A stretch of 64,000 nt of DNA from Pseudomonas entomophila (lineage in GTDB: Bacteria > Pseudomonadota > Gammaproteobacteria > Pseudomonadales > Pseudomonadaceae): the NCBI RefSeq assembly GCF_018417595.1, contig NZ_CP070982.1:5693001-5757000 (forward strand). The letters run 5' to 3'. Under the pieces are notes generated by a model. It was not told the origin of the DNA. It saw only the letters and a list, made by a program, of their open reading frames with translations, and made no database searches. This document shows positions 29,196 through 38,330 of the stretch, in pieces (within the stretch, counting starts at the first letter, position 1; every line of letters begins with the position of its first letter). The position numbers and the translations under genes are program-made.

Positions 29196-31915
29196 ACGCC
29201 GCCCCAGCGCTGCTGGCCGAGGGCATCTGCCACCGCTATGGCGACCTGCAGGCCCTGCGGGACGTGGCCTTCAGCCTGCCGGCCGGCACCCGCTGCGGCC
29301 TGATCGGCCCGGATGGCGCCGGCAAGTCGACGCTGCTCGGGCTGATCGCCGGGGTCAAGCGCCTGCAACAGGGTGAGCTGCAGGTGCTTGGCGGCTCGAT
29401 TCGCCAGCGCCGCCACCGTACCGCGCTGTACCCCAGGGTCGCGTTCATGCCCCAGGGCCTGGGCAACAACCTGTACCCGGAGCTGTCGATCCGCGAGAAC
29501 ATCCAGTTCTTCGCCACCCTGTTCGGCCTGGGCCGCGCCGAATGCCGCCAGCGCATGGCCAGCCTGCTGCGCGCCACCGACCTGGAACGCTTCGCCGGGC
29601 GCCCGGCGGGCAAGTTGTCCGGTGGCATGAAGCAGAAGCTCGGTTTGTGTTGCGCGTTGATCCACGAACCGGACCTGCTGATCCTCGACGAGCCGACCAC
29701 CGGCGTCGACCCGTTGTCGCGGCGGCGCTTCTGGGAGCTGGTGGAGCAGGTCCGCGTCCAGCGCCCACAACTGACCCTGCTGGTGGCCACCGCCTACATG
29801 GAAGAGGCCGAGCAGTTCGAGCACTGCCTGATGCTCGACGGCGGGCGCCTGCTGGCGGCCGGCCCCAGCCAGGAACTGGCCGCCGTCACCGCAAGTGGCA
29901 AGCTGGACGATGCCTTCACCCACTTCCAGGGTGCCGGCCGCGAACAGCCCGCCCCCCTGCACATTCCGCCCCGCGAGACCGACGATGGCCCGATCGCCAT
30001 CGAAGCCCATGACCTGACCCTGCGCTTCGGCGACTTCACCGCCGTGAACAAGGTCAGCTTCGCCATCGGCCGTGGCGAGATCTTCGGCTTCCTCGGTTCC
30101 AACGGCTGCGGCAAGACCACCACCATGAAAGTGCTCACCGGCCTGATGCCGGCCAGTGAGGGCAGCGCCAGCCTGCTCGGGCGCCCGGTGGACGCCGGCG
30201 ACCTGGCCACGCGCAAGCGGGTGGGCTTCATGTCCCAGAGCTTTTCCCTGTATGGCGAGCTGAGTACCCGACAGAACCTCGAGTTGCACGCGCGCCTGTT
30301 CGACCTGCCCAAGGCCGACAGCACCCTGCGCATCACCGAGTTGATCGAACGTTTCGACCTCGGCGCCATCGCCGACCAACCTTCCGGCGCCCTGCCCCTG
30401 GGCTTGCGCCAGCGCCTGTCGCTGGCCGTGGCAGTGCTGCACCGCCCGGAAGTGCTGATCCTCGACGAACCAACCTCGGGCGTCGACCCAGCCGCCCGCG
30501 ACGGCTTCTGGCGCTTGCTGGTGGAGCTGTCCCGCGAGCAGGGCGTGACCATCTTCCTCTCCACCCACTTCATGAACGAAGCCCTGCGCTGTGACCGCAT
30601 CTCGCTGATGCACGCCGGCCGGGTGCTGGCCTGCGACACCCCGCAGGCGCTGCAACGGCAGTTCGGCGGCGACACCCTGGAAGACGCCTTCGTGCGCTGC
30701 CTCGAACAGGCCCAGGACACGCCAACCCAGGCCCAGGCCGATACAGCGCTGGAACAGGCCGGCACGCCGCCACCGCCGCTGCGCCAGGCCTTCAGCCTGC
30801 GCCGCCTGCTGGCGGTGGCCAGCCGCGAGGGCAAGGAACTGTTGCGCGACAAGGTGCGCCTGGCCTTTGCCCTGCTCGGTGCGCTGTTCATGATGGTGAT
30901 CTTCGGCTACGGCATCTCGCTGGACGTGGAAAACCTGGCCTTCGCCGTCTACGACCAGGACCAGAGCCCGCAAAGCCGCGCCTACCTCGAGGCCTTTCGC
31001 GGCTCACGCTACTTCGCCGAACAAGCGCCGATCCGCGACGCCCGTCAACTGCACCAGCGCCTGCAGCGCTCGGAAATCAAGCTGGCCCTGGAGATCCCGC
31101 CAGGCTTCGGCCGCGACCTGTACGCCGGGCGCCAACCGGTGGTGGCGGCCTGGCTCGACGGCGGCATGCCGTTCCGCGCCGAGACCAGCCGCAACTATGT
31201 CGAAGCCGTGCACCAGGCCAACCTCGAACAGCTCGCCGCCCTCAGCCCGCACCCGGTGTCGCGCCAGCAGCCCGTGCGCCTGGAGACGCGCTTTCGCTAC
31301 AACCAGGACGTGGTCAGCGTGAACGCCATCGGCCCCGGGGTGATGGCGCTGATCCTGGCGTTCATCCCGGCCATGCTCACCGCGCTGGGGATCGTGCGGG
31401 AAAAGGAACTGGGCTCGATCACCAACTTCTACGCCACCCCGCTCACCCGCCTGGAGTTCCTGCTCGGCAAGCAGGCGCCCTACCTGGCGGTGAGCCTGGT
31501 CAACCTGGCGCTGCTGGTGGCGATGAACCGCTGGCTGTTCGGCGTACCGCTCAAGGGCAGCCCGCTGGCCCTGGCCTGCGGCGGCCTGGCCTACCTGCTG
31601 GCGACCACCAGCCTGGGGCTGTTGATCTCGGCCTTCACCCGCACGCAGATCGCGGCGATCCTCGGCACCATGATCATCACCAGCTTGCCGACCATCCAGT
31701 TCTCCGGGCTGATCGTGCCGCGCTCGTCGCTGGACGGTTCGGCGGCGCTCATGGGCCAGCTGTTCCCGGCCGGCTACTTCCTCGACATTGCCGTGGGTAC
31801 CTTCACCAAGGCCCTGGGTCTGCGCGAGCTGTGGCCACAGTGCCTGGTCCTGCTGGGGTTTTTCGCCGCCTTCACCGGGCTGAGCCTGGCCATGCTGAAA
31901 AAGCAGGAGGCCTGA
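29192..31915 (+). CDS. rbbA: RbbA-type fused ABC transporter (two ATPase domains plus permease)
   Basis: This 907-residue protein has two nucleotide-binding domains and a C-terminal ABC-2 permease. The first has GPDGAGKST, LSGGMKQK and LDEPTTGVDP. The second, starting near residue 270, has GSNGCGKTT and LDEPTSGVDP, but its signature is PLGLRQR instead of LSGGQ, as also seen in E. coli RbbA as I recall. The last third (from about 545) has roughly six membrane helices. E. coli RbbA associates with ribosomes; here the flanking adaptor and second permease argue for export as well. Coupling: 4-base overlap with yhiI and one base before yhhJ. Confidence 0.9.
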   Translation: MNAAPALLAEGICHRYGDLQALRDVAFSLPAGTRCGLIGPDGAGKSTLLGLIAGVKRLQQGELQVLGGSIRQRRHRTALYPRVAFMPQGLGNNLYPELSIRENIQFFATLFGLGRAECRQRMASLLRATDLERFAGRPAGKLSGGMKQKLGLCCALIHEPDLLILDEPTTGVDPLSRRRFWELVEQVRVQRPQLTLLVATAYMEEAEQFEHCLMLDGGRLLAAGPSQELAAVTASGKLDDAFTHFQGAGREQPAPLHIPPRETDDGPIAIEAHDLTLRFGDFTAVNKVSFAIGRGEIFGFLGSNGCGKTTTMKVLTGLMPASEGSASLLGRPVDAGDLATRKRVGFMSQSFSLYGELSTRQNLELHARLFDLPKADSTLRITELIERFDLGAIADQPSGALPLGLRQRLSLAVAVLHRPEVLILDEPTSGVDPAARDGFWRLLVELSREQGVTIFLSTHFMNEALRCDRISLMHAGRVLACDTPQALQRQFGGDTLEDAFVRCLEQAQDTPTQAQADTALEQAGTPPPPLRQAFSLRRLLAVASREGKELLRDKVRLAFALLGALFMMVIFGYGISLDVENLAFAVYDQDQSPQSRAYLEAFRGSRYFAEQAPIRDARQLHQRLQRSEIKLALEIPPGFGRDLYAGRQPVVAAWLDGGMPFRAETSRNYVEAVHQANLEQLAALSPHPVSRQQPVRLETRFRYNQDVVSVNAIGPGVMALILAFIPAMLTALGIVREKELGSITNFYATPLTRLEFLLGKQAPYLAVSLVNLALLVAMNRWLFGVPLKGSPLALACGGLAYLLATTSLGLLISAFTRTQIAAILGTMIITSLPTIQFSGLIVPRSSLDGSAALMGQLFPAGYFLDIAVGTFTKALGLRELWPQCLVLLGFFAAFTGLSLAMLKKQEA

Positions 31916-31916
31916 G

Positions 31917-33026
31917 ATGAGCCGACTCACCCATACCTTGCGCCTGGGCCTGAAGGAACTGACCAGCCTGCGCCATGACAGCGTGTTGCTGTTGTTCCTG
32001 CTGTACGCCTTCAGCGTGGCGATCTACATGCCTGCCGCCGGCTCGGTGATCGGCGTGCACAACGCCAGCGTGGCGGTGGTCGACGAAGACCACAGCGCGC
32101 TGTCGCGCAAGCTCGCCGAATCGCTGCAACCGCCCGAATTCCAGCCCGCCGTCGCGCTGCCAGCCGACCGCCTGGACCAGGCCATGGACAGCGGCCAGTA
32201 CACCTTCGTCATCAACGTGCCGGTGAACTTCCAGAGCGACCTGCTGGCCGGGCGCTCGCCGGAGCTGCAGGTCAACGTCGATGCCACGGCCATGAGCCAG
32301 GCGTTCATGGGCGCCGGCTACATCGGCCGGATCTTCGAGCGCGAACTGCTCGATTACGCCGACCGCAGTGCCGCCAGCCCCGCGCTGGTCAACCCCAAGG
32401 CATTGTTCAACCCCAATCTGGAGGGCGGCTGGTTCCTGGCGGTGATCCAGATCGTCAACAACATCACCATCCTCGCCATCGTCCTCACCGGCACCGCGCT
32501 GCTGCGCGAACGCGAGCACGGCACCCTCGATCACTTGCTGGTGCTGCCCCTGACGGCATTGGAAATCATGTTGGCGAAGATTGGCAGCAACGCCCTGGTG
32601 GTGGTGCTGTGCACCTGGGTTTCGCTGGAGGTGGTGGTCAAGGGCGCGCTGGGCGTGCCGCTGGCGGGCTCGCTGGGGCTGTTCCTGGCGGTGACCGCAC
32701 TGTACCTGTTCGCCAGCACGGCCTTGGGGATCTTCCTCGCCACCCTGGCGCGTTCGACGCCGCAGTTCGGCCTGCTGGCGATCCCGGTGATCATCCCGAT
32801 GCTGTTGCTCTCAGGGGGCAGCACGCCGCTGGACAGCATGCCGCAATGGCTGCAGTGGGTCATGCAGGGCTCGCCCTCGACCCACTTCGTCAGCCTGGGC
32901 GCGGCGATCCTGTTCCGCGACGCCGGGCTGAGCGTGGTGTGGCCAGACGTGCTGGCCCTGGCCGTGATCGGCCTGGTGTTCTTCAGCGTGGCCTTGCTGC
33001 GCTTTCGCCGCAGCCTTGCCGCCTGA
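31917..33026 (+). CDS. yhhJ: ABC-2 type permease, YhhJ-like
   Basis: This 369-residue inner-membrane permease has one N-terminal helix (LLLFLLYAFSVAIYMPAAGS), a large periplasmic domain (about 45-170) and five C-terminal helices including the LLREREHGTLDHLLVLPL coupling segment typical of ABC-2 subunits. It begins one base after the rbbA stop and should pair with RbbA's own permease half. It ends convergently with the FliL-like gene at a zero-base gap (33026/33027). Confidence 0.9.
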   Translation: MSRLTHTLRLGLKELTSLRHDSVLLLFLLYAFSVAIYMPAAGSVIGVHNASVAVVDEDHSALSRKLAESLQPPEFQPAVALPADRLDQAMDSGQYTFVINVPVNFQSDLLAGRSPELQVNVDATAMSQAFMGAGYIGRIFERELLDYADRSAASPALVNPKALFNPNLEGGWFLAVIQIVNNITILAIVLTGTALLREREHGTLDHLLVLPLTALEIMLAKIGSNALVVVLCTWVSLEVVVKGALGVPLAGSLGLFLAVTALYLFASTALGIFLATLARSTPQFGLLAIPVIIPMLLLSGGSTPLDSMPQWLQWVMQGSPSTHFVSLGAAILFRDAGLSVVWPDVLALAVIGLVFFSVALLRFRRSLAA

Positions 33027-33431
33027 TCACTGCACGATCAGGTTGTTGAACAGCAGGTCCTCGACAATCGGCTTGCCCTCTTCGGACTCCATCACCTGCT
33101 GCACCTGCTTCAGGGCTTCCTGGCGCAGTTTTTCCTTGGCTTCGACGTTACTCATGTTGTCCACGCCCTGCTGGGTGAACAGCGCCACCAGCTGGTTGCG
33201 GATCAGCGGTTCGTGGTGCTTGACCGCGGCGGCGGCGGTATCGCCGGTGACGCGCAGGGCCACGTCGGCCTTGTACACCCGCAGTTTCGGGCCACCATCG
33301 AGCGCGTAGTTACCGACAAAGGGCGGGCTCAGGGTGATGTAGGACACCTTCGGCTCCCCTTCCTTGGCTTCCTCGGCCATTGCCGCCGCTGGCAGCATCA
33401 GGGCCAGCACCATCAAGATCCACGCTTTCAC
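33027..33431 (-). CDS. FliL-like exported or membrane-anchored protein
   Basis: This 134-residue protein starts at a GTG (33431) with GAGGAG seven bases upstream; an ATG 19 codons earlier has no ribosome site. It opens with a hydrophobic signal or anchor (AWILMVLALMLPAAAMA) and then VSYITLSPPFVGNYAL, the FliL-family landmark, ending with LRQEALKQVQQVMESEEGKP. No flagellar gene is near, so it is a FliL paralogue, possibly secreted and with an unassigned role. Confidence 0.82.
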   Translation of the reverse strand: MKAWILMVLALMLPAAAMAEEAKEGEPKVSYITLSPPFVGNYALDGGPKLRVYKADVALRVTGDTAAAAVKHHEPLIRNQLVALFTQQGVDNMSNVEAKEKLRQEALKQVQQVMESEEGKPIVEDLLFNNLIVQ

Positions 33432-33588
33432 GAATTCGCTCCTCAATACAGTTGGCGCCAGCTTACCCAGCGCGCCAGCCAAACCCAAGCCCGGGCTTAT
33501 GCCGGCTCATCAGGGCGGGCCATGCTCGTTGACCGCAGTCACGGCCCTCCTACACTTATCGGCCACCACACGCAAAGGAATAGCCCTG

Positions 33589-34566
33589 ATGAAAGCCTTG
33601 TTGTGCAAAGCCCTGGGCCCGGCGCGGGACCTGGTCCTGGAAGAGGTCGCCAACCCCTCGCCGAAGAAGAACGAGATTCTCCTCGACGTGCATGCCGCGG
33701 GGGTCAACTTCCCCGACACCCTGATCATCGAGGGCAAGTATCAGTTCCAGCCGCCGCTGCCGTTCTCGCCCGGTGGCGAGGCCGCCGGCGTGGTGGCGGC
33801 GGCCGGCGAGAAGGCCGGTGCATTCAAGGTGGGCGACCGGGTCATGGCCCTGACCGGCTGGGGCGCCTTCGCCGAGCAGGTGGCGGTGCCGTTCTACAAC
33901 GTGCTGCCGATTCCGGCCGGCATGGACTTCACCACCGCCGCCGCCTTCGGCATGACCTACGGCACGTCGATGCACGCGCTGACCCAGCGCGGCCAGCTCA
34001 AGGCCGGCGAGACGTTGCTGGTGCTCGGCGCCTCGGGTGGCGTGGGGCTGGCGGCGGTGGAAATCGGCAAGGCCCTCGGCGCACGGGTGATCGCCGCGGC
34101 CAGCAGCGCCGAGAAGCTCGCGGTGGCCAAGGCTGCCGGGGCCGATGAGCTGATCGACTACAGCCAGGCCAACCTGAAGGATGAGATCAAGCGCCTGACC
34201 GGTGGCCAGGGCGTGGATGTGGTCTACGACCCGGTTGGCGGCGAGCTGTTCGACCAGGCCGTGCGCGGGCTGGCGTGGAACGGGCGGCTACTGGTGGTGG
34301 GCTTTGCCAGCGGCACGATCCCGCAGTTGCCGGTGAACCTGGCGCTGCTCAAGGGCGCGGCGGTGCTTGGAGTGTTCTGGGGCGCGTTCGCCCAGCGTCA
34401 GCCGGAGGACAATGCGAAGAACTTCCGCCAGCTGTTCGCCTGGCATGCCGAGGGCAGGTTGAAGCCGTTGGTGTCGCAGACCTATCCGTTGGCCGAGGGC
34501 GGCGCGGCGATCGAGCGGCTCGCGCAACGCCAGGCGGTGGGCAAGCTGGTGGTGGTGGCCAGATAA
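33589..34566 (+). CDS. NADPH:quinone oxidoreductase, zinc-free MDR family
   Basis: This medium-chain dehydrogenase/reductase has 325 residues from ATG 33589, with AAGGA upstream. The N-terminal GroES-like fold lacks the structural and catalytic zinc cysteines. The Rossmann domain has GASGGVGLAAVEIGKALGA and the QOR landmark QGVDVVYDPVGGELF. It is probably cytosolic, reducing quinones or alpha,beta-unsaturated carbonyls with NADPH. It stands alone between a convergent-type gap and a REPIN. Confidence 0.9.
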   Translation: MKALLCKALGPARDLVLEEVANPSPKKNEILLDVHAAGVNFPDTLIIEGKYQFQPPLPFSPGGEAAGVVAAAGEKAGAFKVGDRVMALTGWGAFAEQVAVPFYNVLPIPAGMDFTTAAAFGMTYGTSMHALTQRGQLKAGETLLVLGASGGVGLAAVEIGKALGARVIAAASSAEKLAVAKAAGADELIDYSQANLKDEIKRLTGGQGVDVVYDPVGGELFDQAVRGLAWNGRLLVVGFASGTIPQLPVNLALLKGAAVLGVFWGAFAQRQPEDNAKNFRQLFAWHAEGRLKPLVSQTYPLAEGGAAIERLAQRQAVGKLVVVAR

Positions 34567-34574
34567 GGCATGCC

Positions 34575-34667
34575 GGCCTCTTCGCGGGCAAAACCGCTCT
34601 CACAGATAAAGCACTGCCCTTGAAGGCACTGCTGCACCTGTGGGAGCGGGTTTACCCGCGAAAGGGG
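34575..34667. repeat. REPIN between quinone oxidoreductase and chaC
   Basis: CCTCTTCGCGGGCAAAACCG CTCTCACAG and CTGTGGGAGCGGGTTTACCC GCGAA are inverted REPs with about 33 bases between, at convergent gene ends. The left copy has decayed at two or three positions. Confidence 0.88.
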
Positions 34668-34687
34668 CAGCACGGCCAACCGAGGAC

Positions 34688-35338
34688 TCAGACCTCCCGC
34701 AGGTTGTGGCAGCGCCTGAACCGCGCCTCCAGGTTGCGGTCGGGCATCTGGTGGCTGCGCAGGGCGTTGAGAGTCTGCTCCACATAATCCCGCGTCGTGC
34801 CGTAGCGGCCCTTGGCGCTGGCCAGGATCTGGCTCAGCAATGTGTCTGGCAAATTTCCGGCATAGCACGGCAAATGCCGCTCCAACACGAAGCCCAACGC
34901 TTGCACCTTGCTGCCATCGCTCAGGCGGCAACTGAGCCAGTGCGGCCGGTAGGCCGGATAGGGCATCTCGCGCTGCCACAAGGCCATCAGCGAGTCCTCC
35001 AGGTTGCTGTCGTCCAGCCGGTAGGCGAAGCCGCTGCAGGAGCCGCCACGATCCAGGCCGAACACCAACCCAGGGCATTCCGGGGTGCCGCGATGCTCGT
35101 GGGACCAGAGATAGAGCCCGCGATGATAGCCATGCACCCGTGCCCGCTGGCGCTCCACCGAATGACATTCAGGGCGCCAGATCAATGAGCCATAGGCGAA
35201 CAGCCATACCGGGCCGCCCATGTGCTGCGACAGGGTCACACTCATCGAATGCTGTAGTTGCTCGCGGGTCAACTGTTGCCCGAAGTCGAGCGAGGGGGGA
35301 TATGCGACCTGCCAGGATGAACTTTCAAGTGCCGACAT
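34688..35338 (-). CDS. chaC: Gamma-glutamylcyclotransferase, ChaC type
   Basis: This enzyme cleaves glutathione to 5-oxoproline and Cys-Gly. It has 216 residues with the family signature VWLFAYGSLIWRPE, the gamma-glutamyl-binding YGSL loop, and the catalytic-acid region WQREMPYPAYRPHWL. The ATG at 35338 gives about 45 residues before the core; a shorter start at Met32 is possible. It is a monocistronic unit; the region upstream holds a REPIN. It complements the spu-locus gamma-glutamyl chemistry only by analogy. Confidence 0.9.
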   Translation of the reverse strand: MSALESSSWQVAYPPSLDFGQQLTREQLQHSMSVTLSQHMGGPVWLFAYGSLIWRPECHSVERQRARVHGYHRGLYLWSHEHRGTPECPGLVFGLDRGGSCSGFAYRLDDSNLEDSLMALWQREMPYPAYRPHWLSCRLSDGSKVQALGFVLERHLPCYAGNLPDTLLSQILASAKGRYGTTRDYVEQTLNALRSHQMPDRNLEARFRRCHNLREV

Positions 35339-35414
35339 AAACTGCCGCCATAATTCCTGTGAACTGCCAGAGTGCCGGTTCTACTGTGATACTTACAGTG
35401 CCTGTACGGGCGTG

Positions 35415-35479
35415 TTCGCGGCTAAAGCCGCTCCTACGGAGGCCTGCGCAACTCCCGTAGGAGCGGCTTTAGCCGCGAA
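35415..35479. repeat. REPIN of the GGAGCGGCTTTAGCCGCGA type
   Basis: TTCGCGGCTAAAGCCGCTCC TAC and GTAGGAGCGGCTTTAGCCGC GAA are perfect inverted copies separated by about 19 bases. Confidence 0.92.
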
Positions 35480-35648
35480 GACCATGGTGCCTAACGTAAG
35501 ACAGAATGCCGGTTCGGCTCAAGCCCGAATCCAAAGTTTCATTCAATCGCCCGCCGAACGGAAACTAATGTTTCGAGTATAGCGACAGTTATTAACCGTA
35601 TCGGCAATAATCCCCGCCATATAATCAACCGAAAAAAGTTGGTTATTA

Positions 35649-35679
35649 AAAACGGCACACCCTTGCAGTGTGCCGTTTC
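35649..35679 (-). terminator. Intrinsic terminator after the iron-sulfur reductase gene
   Basis: On the minus strand AAACGGCACAC, loop TGCAAGG and GTGTGCCGTTTTTAAT give a strong stem with a T-tail, starting right after the stop codon. Confidence 0.88.
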
Positions 35680-35683
35680 ACGA

Positions 35684-36652
35684 TCAGCCGCGCGGCGCGT
35701 AGGCGAATACGTCGGCGCGCATGCGGTGAGCATCCATACCGGCCTCGACCAACGCGTCGAGCGTGGCATAGACCATGTTCGGTGAACCGCTGGCATAGAC
35801 ATGAACCTGGTTCAGGTCGCCGATGTCTTCGCACACGGCTTCGTGCAGCAGGCCACAACGCCCTTCCCACCCACACAGGTCGCTGACGACCTTGTGCAGG
35901 AACAGGTTGGGCAGGCGCTGCCACTCGTCCCAGTGCTCGATCTCGTAGAAATCCTCGGGTCGACGCACGCCCCAGTACAGGTGCACCGGGTGCTTGAAGC
36001 CATTGGCGCGGCAATGCTCGACCAGGCTGTGCATCTGACCCATGCCGGTGCCTGCGGCGATCAGCACCAACGGGCCATCCGGCAACTCGGCCAGGTGAGC
36101 GTCGCCGAACGGCAGCTCGATTCGGGCGATACCGTTGCGCTGCAATTGCGCGATCAGTTGCACCGCGCTGCTTTCGCGTGCCAGCACATGCAGTTCCAGA
36201 TCACGGCCGCCATGGGGTGCCGAGGCCAGGGAGAATGCGGCCTTGTCGGCGCCCTCGCGCTCGATCATCAGGTATTGCCCGGCGTGATAACGCGGCGGTT
36301 TGCCGGCCGGTGCACGCAGGCGCACGCGCCAGACGTCGCCACCCACCTCGACGCACTCGCTCACGGCGCAGGCCAGCTTGCGCACCGGTAGCTCGCCCAG
36401 GGCCAGCACACCATCCCAGAGCACCACGCAATCCTCCAGAGGCTCGGCGATGCAGGTGAACAGCTCGCCGTGATCACGGACCACGCCCTCCTGGCGCACG
36501 CGCCCTTCCACCAGCAACGCCGCACAAACATGGCAGTTACCGTTGCGGCAGCTACTCGGGCAGTCGTAACCCAGCCGCCGCGCCGCATCCAGAATCCTTT
36601 CCCCGGGCTCCACCGCCAATACCGCCCCGGAAGGCTGCAAGGTCACCTGCAT
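35684..36652 (-). CDS. Iron-sulfur flavin reductase (ferredoxin + FNR domains)
   Basis: This 322-residue electron-transfer protein has an N-terminal plant-type [2Fe-2S] domain with Cys35-x4-Cys40-x2-Cys43 and Cys67. An FAD domain follows (YHAGQYLMIE, then FSLASAP), then an NAD(P)H domain (LVLIAAGTGMGQMHSLVEH and a C-terminal VFAYAPRG). It is of the type often annotated CDP-6-deoxy-delta-3,4-glucoseen reductase. Its ATG shares one base with the ubiD stop, so it is coupled to ubiD, as E. coli places the flavin reductase fre after ubiD. That suggests it serves flavin or quinone chemistry, not deoxysugar synthesis. Confidence 0.87.
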   Translation of the reverse strand: MQVTLQPSGAVLAVEPGERILDAARRLGYDCPSSCRNGNCHVCAALLVEGRVRQEGVVRDHGELFTCIAEPLEDCVVLWDGVLALGELPVRKLACAVSECVEVGGDVWRVRLRAPAGKPPRYHAGQYLMIEREGADKAAFSLASAPHGGRDLELHVLARESSAVQLIAQLQRNGIARIELPFGDAHLAELPDGPLVLIAAGTGMGQMHSLVEHCRANGFKHPVHLYWGVRRPEDFYEIEHWDEWQRLPNLFLHKVVSDLCGWEGRCGLLHEAVCEDIGDLNQVHVYASGSPNMVYATLDALVEAGMDAHRMRADVFAYAPRG

Positions 36653-38118
36653 CAATCTATTCCCAACTGGTCCCACAGCTCATCGATACGGCGGGTGACG
36701 GCCTCGTCCTTGACGATGACCCGGCCCCATTCGCGTGTAGTTTCGCCCGGCCACTTGTGCGTGGCGTCCAGGCCCATCTTCGACCCCAGCCCCGACACCG
36801 GCGACGCGAAGTCGAGGTAGTCGATGGGCGTGTTGTCGATCATCACCGTATCACGCTTGGGGTCCATGCGCGTGGTGATGGCCCAGATCACATCGTTCCA
36901 GTCGCGGGCGTTGATATCGTCGTCGGTGACGATAACGAACTTGGTGTACATGAACTGTCGCAGGAACGACCACACACCCAGCATTACGCGCTTGGCGTGG
37001 CCTGGATACTGCTTCTTCATGGTCACCACCGCCATGCGGTACGAACAGCCTTCCGGGGGCAGGTAGAAGTCGACGATCTCGGGGAACTGTTTCTGCAGGA
37101 TAGGCACGAACACTTCGTTCAGCGCCACACCAAGGATCGCCGGCTCGTCTGGCGGACGGCCGGTGTAGGTGCTGTGGTAGATCGGTTTCTGCCGGTGGGT
37201 GATGCGCTCGACGGTGAACACCGGGAAGCTGTCCACCTCGTTGTAATAGCCGGTGTGGTCGCCGTACGGGCCTTCCGGAGCCATTTCCCCCGGGTGGATC
37301 ACACCTTCGAGGATGATCTCGGCGGTGGCCGGTACCTGCAGGTCGTTGCCACGGCATTTGACCAGCTCGGTGCGGTTGCCACGCAGGAGGCCGGCGAAGG
37401 CGTATTCGGAGAGCGTGTCCGGCACCGGAGTCACCGCACCCAGGATGGTCGCCGGGTCCGCGCCCAGGGCCACGGCTACCGGGAAGGGCTGGCCGGGATG
37501 CTTCTGGCACCATTCGCGATAATCCAGGGCACCACCGCGGTGGCTCAGCCAACGCATGATGACCTTGTTGCGGCCAATCACCTGCTGGCGGTAGATGCCC
37601 AGGTTCTGGCGGTCCTTGTTCGGACCACGGGTCACGGTCAGGCCCCAGGTGATCAGCGGTGCCACGTCGCCCGGCCAGCAATGCTGGATCGGCAGCTGCG
37701 ACAGGTCGACATCGTCGCCCTCGACCACGATCTCCTGGCACACCGCGTCCTTGACCACTTTCGGTGCCATCGACACGACTTTCTTGAAGATGGGTAGCTT
37801 CGACCAGGCGTCCTTCAGGCCTTTCGGCGGTTCGGGCTCCTTGAGGAACGCCAGCAGCTTGCCGATTTCACGCAGCTCCTCGGTCGATTCGGCGCCCATG
37901 CCCATGGCCACGCGCTCGGGGGTGCCGAACAGGTTGCCCAGCACCGGGATGTCGAAGCCGGTTGGCTTTTCGAACAACAATGCCGGGCCCTTGGCGCGCA
38001 GGGTGCGGTCGCAGACTTCGGTCATTTCCAGGACGGGGGAGATGGGAACCTGGATGCGCTTGAGTTCACCGCGCTGTTCCAGGCCACGGATGAAGTCGCG
38101 CAGATCGCGATACTGCAT
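36652..38118 (-). CDS. ubiD: 3-octaprenyl-4-hydroxybenzoate carboxy-lyase
   Basis: This prenyl-FMN-dependent decarboxylase acts early in ubiquinone synthesis. It has 488 residues, full length for E. coli-type UbiD. Conserved blocks include [34 protein letters not shown] with the catalytic Glu/Asp region, and [19 protein letters not shown]. Its stop overlaps the start of the iron-sulfur reductase by one base. rho lies 212 bases upstream on the same strand behind a long REPIN, so ubiD probably has its own promoter. Confidence 0.96.
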
Positions 38119-38196
38119 GCAAGGGCCTCGTGTTGGGCGTATCGGTCGGGGGGCAGAGTGTAGCGCTGTTCACGCTTTGTTTGGGGGCAAAAATGA

Positions 38197-38311
38197 ACTG
38201 GGGCCGCTTCGCGGCCCATCGCGGCTGAAGGCCGCTCCTACAGAGGTCGGCGTATGCAGAACCCGTGCAGGAGCGGCCTTCAGCCGCGATGGGCTGCGAA
38301 GCAGCCCCAGT
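38197..38311. repeat. Long REPIN between rho and ubiD
   Basis: Arms 38197-38241 and 38267-38311 are inverted repeats of 45 bases with three mismatches by hand count. The match extends past the REP core into ACTGGGGCCGCTTCGCGGCC. On the rho transcript it forms a very stable stem just after the stop codon. Confidence 0.9.
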
Positions 38312-38330
38312 TACAGCCTGGTCTATAAGC

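Larger units (their letters stand above)
35339..35683. other. 345-base intergenic stretch upstream of chaC
   Basis: This gap holds the presumed chaC promoter (right of 35338), a REPIN (35415-35479), AT-rich sequence at 35580-35650 and the terminator of the iron-sulfur reductase gene. No coding frame with family resemblance was seen. Confidence 0.6.

Noticed and set aside
29150..30973. 607-codon frame antisense to rbbA
   Set aside because: Same shadow effect; rbbA has clear ABC motifs and the antisense product has none.
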